From positions 1 to 9,054 of the forward strand of contig JAKQLT010000039.1 of assembly GCA_029567025.1 (NCBI GenBank): a stretch of 9,054 nucleotides of DNA, given 5' to 3'. A program made the translations under genes and the position numbers. Below the pieces are notes generated by a model. The model did not search any database. It was not told the DNA's origin and saw only the letters and a list, made by a program, of their open reading frames with translations. The DNA comes from Candidatus Omnitrophota bacterium. Lineage in GTDB: Bacteria > Omnitrophota > Gorgyraeia > Zapsychrales > Zapsychraceae. Positions 1 to 7,244 of the stretch are shown here, in pieces. The first letter of the stretch is position 1; every line of letters begins with the position of its first letter.

Positions 1-2112
1 TATATCATCAATTGGTGTCCTCGATGTTTAACCGCGTTATCAGACGAAGAAGCCGAACATAAAGAAGAACAAGGAAAGCTTTATCATATCCGTTATCCGT
101 TTAAAGACCTTCCCAATGAATTTATAATCGTGGGCACAACGCGTCCAGAAACCATGTTAGGAGACAGCGCTGTTGCTGTTAATCCAGAAGATAAGCGCTA
201 TAAAAATTTGATTGGAAAAATCCTTCTTCTTCCACTTGTGAATCGAGAAATTCCTATTATTGCTGATGATTTTGTAGACCGCACCTTTGGTACAGGCGCT
301 GTTAAAGTCACTCCAGCGCATGATCCCAATGACTATCAAATGGGAAAACGTCATAACCTTGAATTTATTACTGTAATGCATCCCGATGGTAGAATTAATG
401 AAAAAGGCGGCATTTATCAAAACATGGATCGATTTAAAGCGCGTAAAAAAATCCTTGATGATTTATCTGCCCAAGGATTTCTTGTTAAAAACGACGATCA
501 TTTACATTCCGTCGGGCATTGTTATCGTTGCGACACCATTGTGGAACCTTATTTATCCAAACAATGGTTCGTTAAAATGGCACCTCTAGCTCAACCAGGA
601 ATTGACGCGGTAAAAACAGGAAAAATCAAATTTTACCCGGAACGTTGGACAAAAACATATTTAAATTGGATGGAAGGGATTCGTGATTGGTGCATCTCAC
701 GCCAAATTTGGTGGGGACACCGGATCCCTGTCTGGTATTGCGAAACATGCCATGCTGAAATTGTAGAAAAAGAAATTCCTACGCATTGCCCTCAATGTTC
801 ATCAAAAAAACTCAAACAAGATGAAGATGTTTTAGATACCTGGTTCTCCTCATGGCTTTGGCCTTTTGCTACGCTCGGCTGGCCCAAAGAAAACAACGAT
901 TTAAAATATTTTTATCCCACGCAATCTCTTTTTACAGGAAATGAAATTATTTTCTTTTGGGTCGCACGGATGATTATGGCTGGGTACGAATTTATGGGCG
1001 AAAAACCTTTTAGCGATGTCTATATTCACGGAACGGTGCGCGACGCCAAAGGACGGAAAATGTCAAAATCCTTAGGAAACGCCATCGATCCCTTAGAGAT
1101 CATTCATGAATACGGCGCTGATGCCTTACGTTTTAGTTTAATCATCAATTCAGGACAAGACCTTTTCATCTCAAAAGAAAAATTTGAGATTGGCCGTAAT
1201 TTCGCCAATAAAATCTGGAATGCTTCTCGACTCATCTTGATGAATGCTACAAGCAGTGATCAATCTTTCGAGTTTAAAAACATCGCGGATCTAAAAACTC
1301 TCGATTTGCCATCAAAATGGATTGTCTCACGATTTTTTACAACAGTTGAAAAAGTATCCGACTCTATTGAAAATTACCGCTATTCCGAGGCTGAAAACCT
1401 TATTTATGAATTCTTTTGGAATAACTTCTGCGATTGGTATTTAGAAATTATAAAAAATTCTTGGGATCAGGAGATAGTTCAAAACATTGCGATCAACATC
1501 CTCACCGAATCTTTAAAAATTATTCATCCTTTTATGCCTTTTGTGACAGAAGAAATCTGGGAACATATCAAAAAAAGCCCTAAGGAGCTTTGCCTGCAAG
1601 AATGGCCCAAAATCGAAAAAAATTTAATTGATATAGAAACAGAAAAACGGATGAATCTTCTAATGATCCACATCATCGCCATACGTAATTCCCGTGCAGA
1701 ATGGAATATTAATCCCAAAGAAGAAATCATTTGCTTTTTCGCATCAGAATCGCAAGAGATCAGATCCTTGTTAGAAAATAACGCGTCTCTTTTAAAAAAT
1801 TTAGCCAAAATAAAAGAACTTTCCATATCGCCAAAATTATCGAAATCGCAAAACATTGTCATCAATGTCCTCGAAAATTCTGAAAATGCTTTAGACCTAA
1901 CAGGAATTGTCGATATCACAAAAGAGAAGGAACGGATTCTTAAACAAATTGAAGAAAACGAAAAATCTAAAGAAAATCTATCAGCACGATTAAAAAACCC
2001 ATCCTTCGTTGATAAAGCGCCAGCCGATATTATCGCGAAAGACAAGGAACGATTAAAAGAACTAGAAATAAAAATAGCCAAATGGCATCAAGCTGTTAAA
2101 AATTTAAAATAA
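1..2112 (+). CDS. valS: Valine--tRNA ligase, 5'-truncated by the window edge
   Basis: Cytoplasmic class I aminoacyl-tRNA synthetase that charges tRNA-Val and edits misactivated threonine. The frame is open from base 1 with no start, giving 703 residues; bacterial ValRS is usually about 880, so roughly 170-180 N-terminal residues with the HIGH motif are outside the window. Visible in order: a cysteine pair C6/C9 in an INWCPRC context; the editing-domain motif TTRPETMLGD at 46-55; the FGTGAVKVTPAHDPNDY block; a second cysteine pair C174/C177; the DWCISRQIWWGHRIPVWYC block, followed by likely zinc ligands C247, C250, C263 and C266; DVLDTWFSSWLWP; and the catalytic KMSKS loop at 353-357. The anticodon-binding domain follows, and about 640-703 form the charged C-terminal coiled coil typical of ValRS, ending in NPSFVDKAP and a helix. 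It stops one base before nadC. No defect is visible in the part present. Confidence 0.97.
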   Translation, partial: YIINWCPRCLTALSDEEAEHKEEQGKLYHIRYPFKDLPNEFIIVGTTRPETMLGDSAVAVNPEDKRYKNLIGKILLLPLVNREIPIIADDFVDRTFGTGAVKVTPAHDPNDYQMGKRHNLEFITVMHPDGRINEKGGIYQNMDRFKARKKILDDLSAQGFLVKNDDHLHSVGHCYRCDTIVEPYLSKQWFVKMAPLAQPGIDAVKTGKIKFYPERWTKTYLNWMEGIRDWCISRQIWWGHRIPVWYCETCHAEIVEKEIPTHCPQCSSKKLKQDEDVLDTWFSSWLWPFATLGWPKENNDLKYFYPTQSLFTGNEIIFFWVARMIMAGYEFMGEKPFSDVYIHGTVRDAKGRKMSKSLGNAIDPLEIIHEYGADALRFSLIINSGQDLFISKEKFEIGRNFANKIWNASRLILMNATSSDQSFEFKNIADLKTLDLPSKWIVSRFFTTVEKVSDSIENYRYSEAENLIYEFFWNNFCDWYLEIIKNSWDQEIVQNIAINILTESLKIIHPFMPFVTEEIWEHIKKSPKELCLQEWPKIEKNLIDIETEKRMNLLMIHIIAIRNSRAEWNINPKEEIICFFASESQEIRSLLENNASLLKNLAKIKELSISPKLSKSQNIVINVLENSENALDLTGIVDITKEKERILKQIEENEKSKENLSARLKNPSFVDKAPADIIAKDKERLKELEIKIAKWHQAVKNLK

Positions 2113-2113
2113 C

Positions 2114-2965
2114 ATGCAGACCCGACAAACAAAACAATTCATTTTAAACGCTTTATTAGAAGACACTTTTCATCAGGATATCACCACAAATCTTTTAGTC
2201 CCGAAAACAAAAGTGTCGAATGCCTATATTTTTGTCAAAGAAGATACTGTCTTATGTGGATTAAGCATCGTCAAACAAGTATTTCGCAAATTAGATAAAA
2301 ATATTTATCTACAAACATATTTTAAAGATGGCGATCGTGTTAAAAAAGGAACCAAAGTAATGTTTCTTCAAGGAAAGACACGCGCGCTCTTAACAGGGGA
2401 ACGAACGGCATTAAACTTCTTAGGATTTCTTTCGGGCATTGCAACAAACACCTACCATTATGTGGAACGAGTTTATCCTTACAAAGCCCAGATTCTTGAT
2501 ACGCGTAAAACAACCCCTGGTCTTAGAAAATTAGAAAAATACGCTGTGCGCTGTGGAGGAGGCATTAATCATCGTCATAATCTCAACGAAATGATCCTCA
2601 TCAAAGACAATCATCATCAGATTTCTGAAAGATTTGAGGAATTAGTTGCAGCTCTTCAAAAATTCCGCAAAAAAAATAAAAAACCTGTGATGATTGAGGT
2701 GGATACCCTCGAGCAATTAAAACGTTTTATCAAAGCCGAACCCGATTTTATTTTGCTTGATAATATGACCACGCAACAACTCCGTGAAGCTGTATCCTTC
2801 GTCAAAAATCTAAAAGGGAAGAAACCTCTTTTAGAGGCATCAGGAGGAATTACACTCCAAACAGTTCGGGAAGTCGCGCGAACCGGCGTTGATCGCATTT
2901 CCACAGGGGCATTAACACATACGTATAAAATTATCGATGTCTCGATGGAGATAAAAAACGAATGA
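2114..2965 (+). CDS. nadC: Nicotinate-nucleotide pyrophosphorylase (carboxylating), quinolinate phosphoribosyltransferase
   Basis: Cytosolic enzyme of de novo NAD synthesis: quinolinate plus PRPP gives nicotinate mononucleotide, pyrophosphate and CO2. At 283 residues it has the usual family length. Motifs seen: QDITT at 21-25; GERTALNFL at 95-103; DTRKTTPGLR at 129-138; KYAVRCGGG at 142-150; HRHNLNEMILIKDNH at 153-167, with the H-R pair and the LIKxNH lysine expected at the quinolinate site; EVDT at 195-198; LLDNM at 214-218; EASGGI at 241-246; and GVDRISTGALTH at 258-269, which forms the phosphate-binding end of the barrel. The ATG lies one base after the valS stop and has no recognisable Shine-Dalgarno, so translation is probably coupled to valS. 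Its stop overlaps the next start as ATGA. nadA and nadB are not in the window. Confidence 0.96.
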   Translation: MQTRQTKQFILNALLEDTFHQDITTNLLVPKTKVSNAYIFVKEDTVLCGLSIVKQVFRKLDKNIYLQTYFKDGDRVKKGTKVMFLQGKTRALLTGERTALNFLGFLSGIATNTYHYVERVYPYKAQILDTRKTTPGLRKLEKYAVRCGGGINHRHNLNEMILIKDNHHQISERFEELVAALQKFRKKNKKPVMIEVDTLEQLKRFIKAEPDFILLDNMTTQQLREAVSFVKNLKGKKPLLEASGGITLQTVREVARTGVDRISTGALTHTYKIIDVSMEIKNE

Positions 2966-3678
2966 AAAAAAATCTTATTTTGTTCATCGCTATTTTTATA
3001 CTATCTTTGACCTTTGCTCAAAGCTTCTCATTCGCAATAGCAGAAGAGAATAAAAATGTTTCGTCAACAACTAACAGCATCTCTGCGGTCAATCCGTACA
3101 CTATTTTTGATGACAAAACCCTTTTAGATGGCTATACCGAAAAATACAACAATTTTTCTAAATTTGTCCTTTTAGAAATGGTGCAAGATGACTCTTTGTC
3201 TTCCTATCAAATTGCCGCGGCTGTGCGCGCCTTTAAACAAAAATATAGCAAAGAAATTGTATCGGATGAAAAAACATCAACAGAAAGAATTTTACTACGA
3301 CGGCTCAATATCAATACATCGCCTTTCGTCCAAACAGAGATTATGCATACGCTTTGTAAAATTGACCGCTACAAATATTTTGAATCCATGGTTCCTATTA
3401 TTATTCAAAAATTAACCCACTACAATAAAGTGGTTAATGATATCGCGTTTGAGAGTTTAAATGATTTAATCCAAACAGGCAACAATCGTCCACGAGAAGC
3501 AAGAATCGTTTTCAATATGTTGCGCAAAATATTATTTCTTTCACGCAAGACATTGGCGGATGTCCAAGAACCCAATGAAAAATTAAAAAAACAACTCAGC
3601 ATTTTACGCTGGTCTATCAAAGTCCTAGGAATCCAAGAGCTTCAAAAACTCCCCAAAGAAGTTTTAGATTTATTATAA
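2962..3678 (+). CDS. Exported HEAT-like helical-repeat protein, function unknown
   Basis: I do not recognise a specific family. Residues 1-27 are a Sec signal peptide: MKKN, a hydrophobic core, then A25-I26-A27 before E28, a good signal peptidase I site. The mature protein of about 211 residues is nearly all amphipathic helix. Segments around 55-75, 110-145 and 150-190 have the paired-helix rhythm of HEAT repeats, for example a leucine-rich helix, a short turn with D or N, then an A/L/I-patterned helix. No cysteine pair, enzyme motif or membrane helix follows the signal, so a periplasmic binding or scaffold role is an inference. The ATG overlaps the nadC stop by four bases, with a distant GGAG at 2947-2950 (11-nt spacing). 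It ends three bases before the CPBP protease gene, so the two may act together at the inner membrane. Confidence 0.8.
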   Translation: MKKNLILFIAIFILSLTFAQSFSFAIAEENKNVSSTTNSISAVNPYTIFDDKTLLDGYTEKYNNFSKFVLLEMVQDDSLSSYQIAAAVRAFKQKYSKEIVSDEKTSTERILLRRLNINTSPFVQTEIMHTLCKIDRYKYFESMVPIIIQKLTHYNKVVNDIAFESLNDLIQTGNNRPREARIVFNMLRKILFLSRKTLADVQEPNEKLKKQLSILRWSIKVLGIQELQKLPKEVLDLL

Positions 3679-3681
3679 AAA

Positions 3682-5553
3682 ATGAAAATCAAACGCTTCA
3701 CATGGTTTCTATTTTTTACTTTTTCCGTTCTAAGCATCCTCATTTGGAGTCGCTACAGTTATCCGCAATTAAGCTTTGGAAACTTTTCAATTAACCGCCC
3801 CAAAGCTGTTCGCATCGCTTCTGAATATTTAAAAGCTCTTGGCATCGATAGCTCTTCGTATAAAAAAGCCATCACATTTAAACAAGATGGCTCCGCGGAC
3901 CGATATCTTCAAAAAACAATAGGATTCGACGCTTTTAAAAAATTTCTCAAAGAAGAAGATTTTGATCTCTTTTTTTGGTCTGTTCGATTTTTTAAAGAAC
4001 TCGAAAAAGAAGAATTTAAAATTACGATTAGCTCCTCTACCGGAGAAATTATTTCTTTCTTTCATACTATTGATGAAAATGCTTATCGTAGAAAAAACAC
4101 AAAAGAGGAGGCAAAACAAAAAGCCGTTGATTTTCTCAAACATCGTTTCCATTTTAATCCTGATCTTTATATCCTAAAAATTGATAATCAATTCGTTCGC
4201 GATAATCGAATCGATTATTCTTTTGTCTGGGAGAAAAAAGACGTTCAAATCCCATGGAGCAAAGAAAAAGACACCGGAACAGGGAAAATGTTCATTAGCA
4301 TTACCGTCTCGGGAGACGATATTTTGTCTTTTTCTAAAAATATTTTTTCTGTCCCTGATCAATTCAACCGCCATTTAGACAAAAAACAAGAAGTCGGAGA
4401 AAATATCATTACCATTATCCAAATCGCCTATTCTTTATTATATGTGGCCTCTGTTTTTATCATTTTCTTAAGGCGAAACCATCTGGCCATGCATCGCACA
4501 AAAAAGCTCTATATTCTGATCGCTATTTTCTTTTTTATTTTATCCTTTATTTCTATTTTTAACTATTTTGAAAATGTCCTCTACGGATACAATACGACGC
4601 GCCCATTTGACGCTTATCTTACCCGTTATTTTATTAACAATATCATCTCAATGATTTTTGCGGCTGTTTTTTTTATCATCCCTGGATTATCAGGAGAATT
4701 GACACGGTTTGAAGTTTTTCCTCAAAAAAAAGAATTAAGTTTTCTATTTTACCGTCAATCAAGCTTCCTAACGCGTCGTGTCGCAGAACTCATTATCCTT
4801 GGTTATTGTGTCGGCATTATAATGTTAGGACTACAATCTTTACTCATTAAAATCGGACAATCCTTCTTAGGCGTCTGGGTTGAAAATTCCTGGCTCGGAA
4901 GATTATCCACAACCTATTTTCCTTTCATAACGGCTTTGACCATAGGATTTAAAGCCAGTTTAACGGAAGAAATCTCATTTCGATTATTTTCAATCAGCTG
5001 GTTCAAAAAAATATTTAAAAATACCTTTATCGCTGTTGTTTTATCTGCCCTGTTATGGGGATTCGCTCATAGCAGTTATCCTATTTTCCCTATGTGGTTT
5101 CGCGGAATAGAAGTTACTTGCTTAGGATTATTTTTATCTTGGATTTATCTCTCATTCGGCATTATTCCTGTGATTGTTGCTCATTATCTTTTTGATGCCT
5201 TCTGGGGCGTTTCAGGATACCTTTTAGGCGTTGCCCATCCTTTTGATTATTATTCCTCTTGGGGAGTTCTTTTATTACCGGCGTTTTTAGGACTTCTGGC
5301 TTACTTATACAACAGAAGGGAGGACGTTTTACCTCTCAAATGGCAACTCAATCAACATCAGCAATATAACGTCAACATTCTGCTTTCTTTCTTAAAAAAT
5401 AATCGAGAATTGTTTTCCAATAAAGCAAAAGAAGATATAAGAAAAGGGATTTTTTCTCATGGCTGGGATTTGGCGGTAATTGATGTCGCCCTTGAAGAAT
5501 TTTTTAAAGAAAACAATATATCAGAAAAAATAAGTCCTCCAACAGGACTATAA
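3682..5553 (+). CDS. CPBP-family (CAAX/Abi) intramembrane metalloprotease with PepSY-like ectodomain
   Basis: Integral membrane protein of 623 residues. Residues about 6-24 form an N-terminal membrane helix. Residues about 38-230 are soluble and look like two PepSY-like units: each has an 'A..iA..yL' helix followed by strands, with the first ending in STGEIISFFH and the second starting at TKEEAKQKA. About eight membrane helices follow, near 241-262, 274-294, 319-337, 368-390 and, in the catalytic core, about 415-545. All three CPBP motifs are present: EEISFR at 429-434, FAHS with H463, and H501-xxx-D505. These are the expected metal-binding and catalytic residues of the Rce1/Abi fold. A soluble helical tail of about 75 residues (550-623) follows the last helix. 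Substrate is unknown; roles in this superfamily range from prenyl-protein processing to bacteriocin immunity. There is no Shine-Dalgarno, and the start lies three bases after the preceding stop, so translation is probably coupled. Confidence 0.88.
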   Translation: MKIKRFTWFLFFTFSVLSILIWSRYSYPQLSFGNFSINRPKAVRIASEYLKALGIDSSSYKKAITFKQDGSADRYLQKTIGFDAFKKFLKEEDFDLFFWSVRFFKELEKEEFKITISSSTGEIISFFHTIDENAYRRKNTKEEAKQKAVDFLKHRFHFNPDLYILKIDNQFVRDNRIDYSFVWEKKDVQIPWSKEKDTGTGKMFISITVSGDDILSFSKNIFSVPDQFNRHLDKKQEVGENIITIIQIAYSLLYVASVFIIFLRRNHLAMHRTKKLYILIAIFFFILSFISIFNYFENVLYGYNTTRPFDAYLTRYFINNIISMIFAAVFFIIPGLSGELTRFEVFPQKKELSFLFYRQSSFLTRRVAELIILGYCVGIIMLGLQSLLIKIGQSFLGVWVENSWLGRLSTTYFPFITALTIGFKASLTEEISFRLFSISWFKKIFKNTFIAVVLSALLWGFAHSSYPIFPMWFRGIEVTCLGLFLSWIYLSFGIIPVIVAHYLFDAFWGVSGYLLGVAHPFDYYSSWGVLLLPAFLGLLAYLYNRREDVLPLKWQLNQHQQYNVNILLSFLKNNRELFSNKAKEDIRKGIFSHGWDLAVIDVALEEFFKENNISEKISPPTGL

Positions 5554-5638
5554 AATCTCTATAAATTCATTTGCAAAATACAAGAATCTTTGTTATTGAT
5601 TTAATTAAGAATCCACTCTTACAAAAAAAGGACAAATC

Positions 5639-6031
5639 ATGTTTAAACCCTTATTTTTTATTTTTATTATTCTAATAAGCATTGTTTCCGGATGCAGTTT
5701 TTATCAGATTGATTCTTCTGATCTAACGACAGATTATTATCCATCTAAAAAAAACACCAATGATGTTGTTTATTTAGAAACCATTAAAGAACCGCACGAA
5801 ATTATTGGTTACGTGACCGTTACAACAGAACGCCGCCAACAAATGCAAGATGTCATTCAAAAAATGAAAAGAGAAGCCGCTATCTTAGGAGCTGATGCTA
5901 TTACGGACATTCGTTCCAATGCGACAGGCCAATGGAAAAAACTTCCTGCGCAAAAACTAATCGGAAACGCTTATATCCGAGCTAATTTCACAGCAACCGC
6001 TGTCGTATTTAAAAAGCCCTCAACACCTTAA
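5639..6031 (+). CDS. Small lipoprotein, possible YbjQ-like fold
   Basis: 130 residues. The N-terminus is MFK, then a hydrophobic stretch, then the lipobox V16-S17-G18-C19, so it should be processed by signal peptidase II and lipidated on C19. Ser at +2 would favour outer-membrane sorting under the E. coli rule. The mature part has a strand (EIIGYVTVTTE), a long helix (about 70-88) leading into AAILGADAITDIR, and a closing strand ending in ANFTATAVVF. This helix/GADA/strand/'tAV' pattern resembles small heavy-metal-binding (YbjQ/UPF0145-like) domains, but the similarity is by eye and the function stays unknown. The start is well supported: AAAGGA at 5627-5632, six bases before the ATG. It is separated from the preceding gene by 85 bases and from the next by 150, so it may be transcribed alone. 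Confidence 0.82.
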   Translation: MFKPLFFIFIILISIVSGCSFYQIDSSDLTTDYYPSKKNTNDVVYLETIKEPHEIIGYVTVTTERRQQMQDVIQKMKREAAILGADAITDIRSNATGQWKKLPAQKLIGNAYIRANFTATAVVFKKPSTP

Positions 6032-6082
6032 AAAATATTTCTTTTTCAATAAAATCTTTTCTTAAAATAATAATATTTATTG

Positions 6083-6112
6083 TAGACAACTTTTATCTTT
6101 ATATGTTTTAAT
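6083..6112 (+). promoter_or_regulatory. Candidate sigma-70-type extended -10 promoter
   Basis: A -35-like TAGACA at 6083-6088 (one mismatch to TTGACA), an 18-nt spacer, and TTTAAT at 6107-6112 (one mismatch to TATAAT) preceded by TG at 6104-6105, which makes an extended -10. Initiation would fall near 6119, leaving a leader of about 60 nt before the TTG start at 6182. That leader contains a 6-bp stem, GATAAG at 6140-6145 with CTTATC at 6158-6163, just upstream of the ribosome binding site. The surroundings are very AT-rich, so chance matches are easy; position in the largest gap between genes is the supporting argument. Confidence 0.45.
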
Positions 6113-6181
6113 AGAGTTATCAAAAATGCGCGGCATACCGATAAGTTATGTTATTTGCTTATCTTTAAAAAGGACCGTTGA

Positions 6182-7228
6182 TTGTTTATCTTTTTATCAC
6201 TCATCATTTTATCAGCCGCAGGAATTGGCTTTGTGTTATGGACTTTAAAAAACACGCCTGAAGAAGAAAAAGCCATCCCTATTAATTCCCCGACACAACC
6301 TTTAAAAAGTCCTGACAAAGAGACAGAAGAGGATGGCTCTCAAGAAATAAATTCCCTTTTAAACAAATTTAATTTTAATTTTAAAAACAAGAAGAAAAAA
6401 ATATCTTTAGAAAATGACCCTCTGCCTACTGGAACGGCTTCGTTAAAAACCATTCCAGCCGAAGACAGCAGTATTCCTTTAGATCAAGATATCATTAAAG
6501 AAAATTTTGACCAATTAGAAAAACTTCTTAAAGAAAAAAATACAGCTTTAGAAAATTCTGAACAAGCGCTTAATAATGAATTAAAAAATCGCCAAGAATT
6601 TGAAAAAATCAAAATACTGCTGGAAACAGAGCTCTTTGACACCCGACAAAAAGCTAAAAAAGTCCAAGAAGAGCTGACATCCACCAGCCAAGAAAGCCAA
6701 CAATATAAAGAAAAATTGGTACTATTAAAAGAAAAAGCAGATGAATTGGAACAAAAACTAACAGAGAAAGAAAAAGATCTCAATGAACTTCTTAAACGTT
6801 TAGAAGAAAAACAGAAAACAGCAGATCTTCCTAAAGAAAAAGAAGAAACCATTCTTTTTAAACAAGAACCTCCTGTTGATCCAACAACAGAAAAAGATAA
6901 GGTTGCCGAATTTGATTTAACACAACCTTTGGAAATATTACCTCAAAATCCTCTGGCAGAAGACGATCAAGAAAATATTCGTCCTAAAATCAAAGAAAAA
7001 GACCATAAAAAAGAATTCTTCAAAATTTTTGATGAACTTGTGGAAATCCCGGATCCAAACACGCCGCTTGGGGATGAAAATCCTTATCCCGATTCAGAAA
7101 AAAATTCAGAAGAAAAAACAGAAGAGAAATCAGAATTAACCAATGATGATGTCAAAGATGTCTTTCCTCAAGATGGATTCTTAAAACTAAAACCTGATAT
7201 TATTGATGATGATGGAAAAGTCTTATAA
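6182..7228 (+). CDS. Membrane-anchored coiled-coil protein, TTG start, function unknown
   Basis: 348 residues with no recognisable enzyme domain. Residues 2-22 form one strongly hydrophobic helix, not followed by a convincing cleavage site, so this is probably a signal anchor. Residues 23-103 are a polar, low-complexity linker. Residues about 104-212 form a long charged coiled coil with heptad leucines (for example around 180-210). Residues 213-348 are acidic and rich in P, E, D and K, probably disordered. The start is TTG: the codon just upstream in frame is TGA (6179-6181), there is no nearby ATG, and AGGA at 6171-6174 sits seven bases upstream. Starting here keeps the complete membrane helix. 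The glycosyltransferase follows after 16 bases, and a promoter candidate lies upstream, so the two are probably co-transcribed. A scaffold or tether role is only an inference. Confidence 0.8.
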   Translation: MFIFLSLIILSAAGIGFVLWTLKNTPEEEKAIPINSPTQPLKSPDKETEEDGSQEINSLLNKFNFNFKNKKKKISLENDPLPTGTASLKTIPAEDSSIPLDQDIIKENFDQLEKLLKEKNTALENSEQALNNELKNRQEFEKIKILLETELFDTRQKAKKVQEELTSTSQESQQYKEKLVLLKEKADELEQKLTEKEKDLNELLKRLEEKQKTADLPKEKEETILFKQEPPVDPTTEKDKVAEFDLTQPLEILPQNPLAEDDQENIRPKIKEKDHKKEFFKIFDELVEIPDPNTPLGDENPYPDSEKNSEEKTEEKSELTNDDVKDVFPQDGFLKLKPDIIDDDGKVL

Positions 7229-7244
7229 GGAGAGCACTCTCTCA

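Noticed and set aside
1524..2081. 185-residue open frame on the minus strand
   Set aside because: It lies inside valS, which has strong family evidence throughout; its serine/phenylalanine-rich translation is typical of the antisense of lysine/glutamate-rich coiled coil.
5533..5549. 6-bp hairpin AGTCCT/AGGACT over the CPBP stop codon as a terminator
   Set aside because: On the + strand it has no T-run. Only the minus strand would have one, and there is no minus-strand gene to terminate.
6047..6082. CAATAAA/TTTATTG stem after the lipoprotein gene as a terminator
   Set aside because: Entirely A/T apart from one pair, with a 22-base loop; too weak and expected by chance in this composition.
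6126..6248. 40-codon upstream open frame overlapping the TTG-started gene
   Set aside because: No Shine-Dalgarno before its ATG and the peptide has no recognisable character; it is probably chance.
6484..6852. 122-residue minus-strand open frame
   Set aside because: It is antisense to the coiled coil of the anchored protein; the S/F-rich composition is the mirror of E/K codons.
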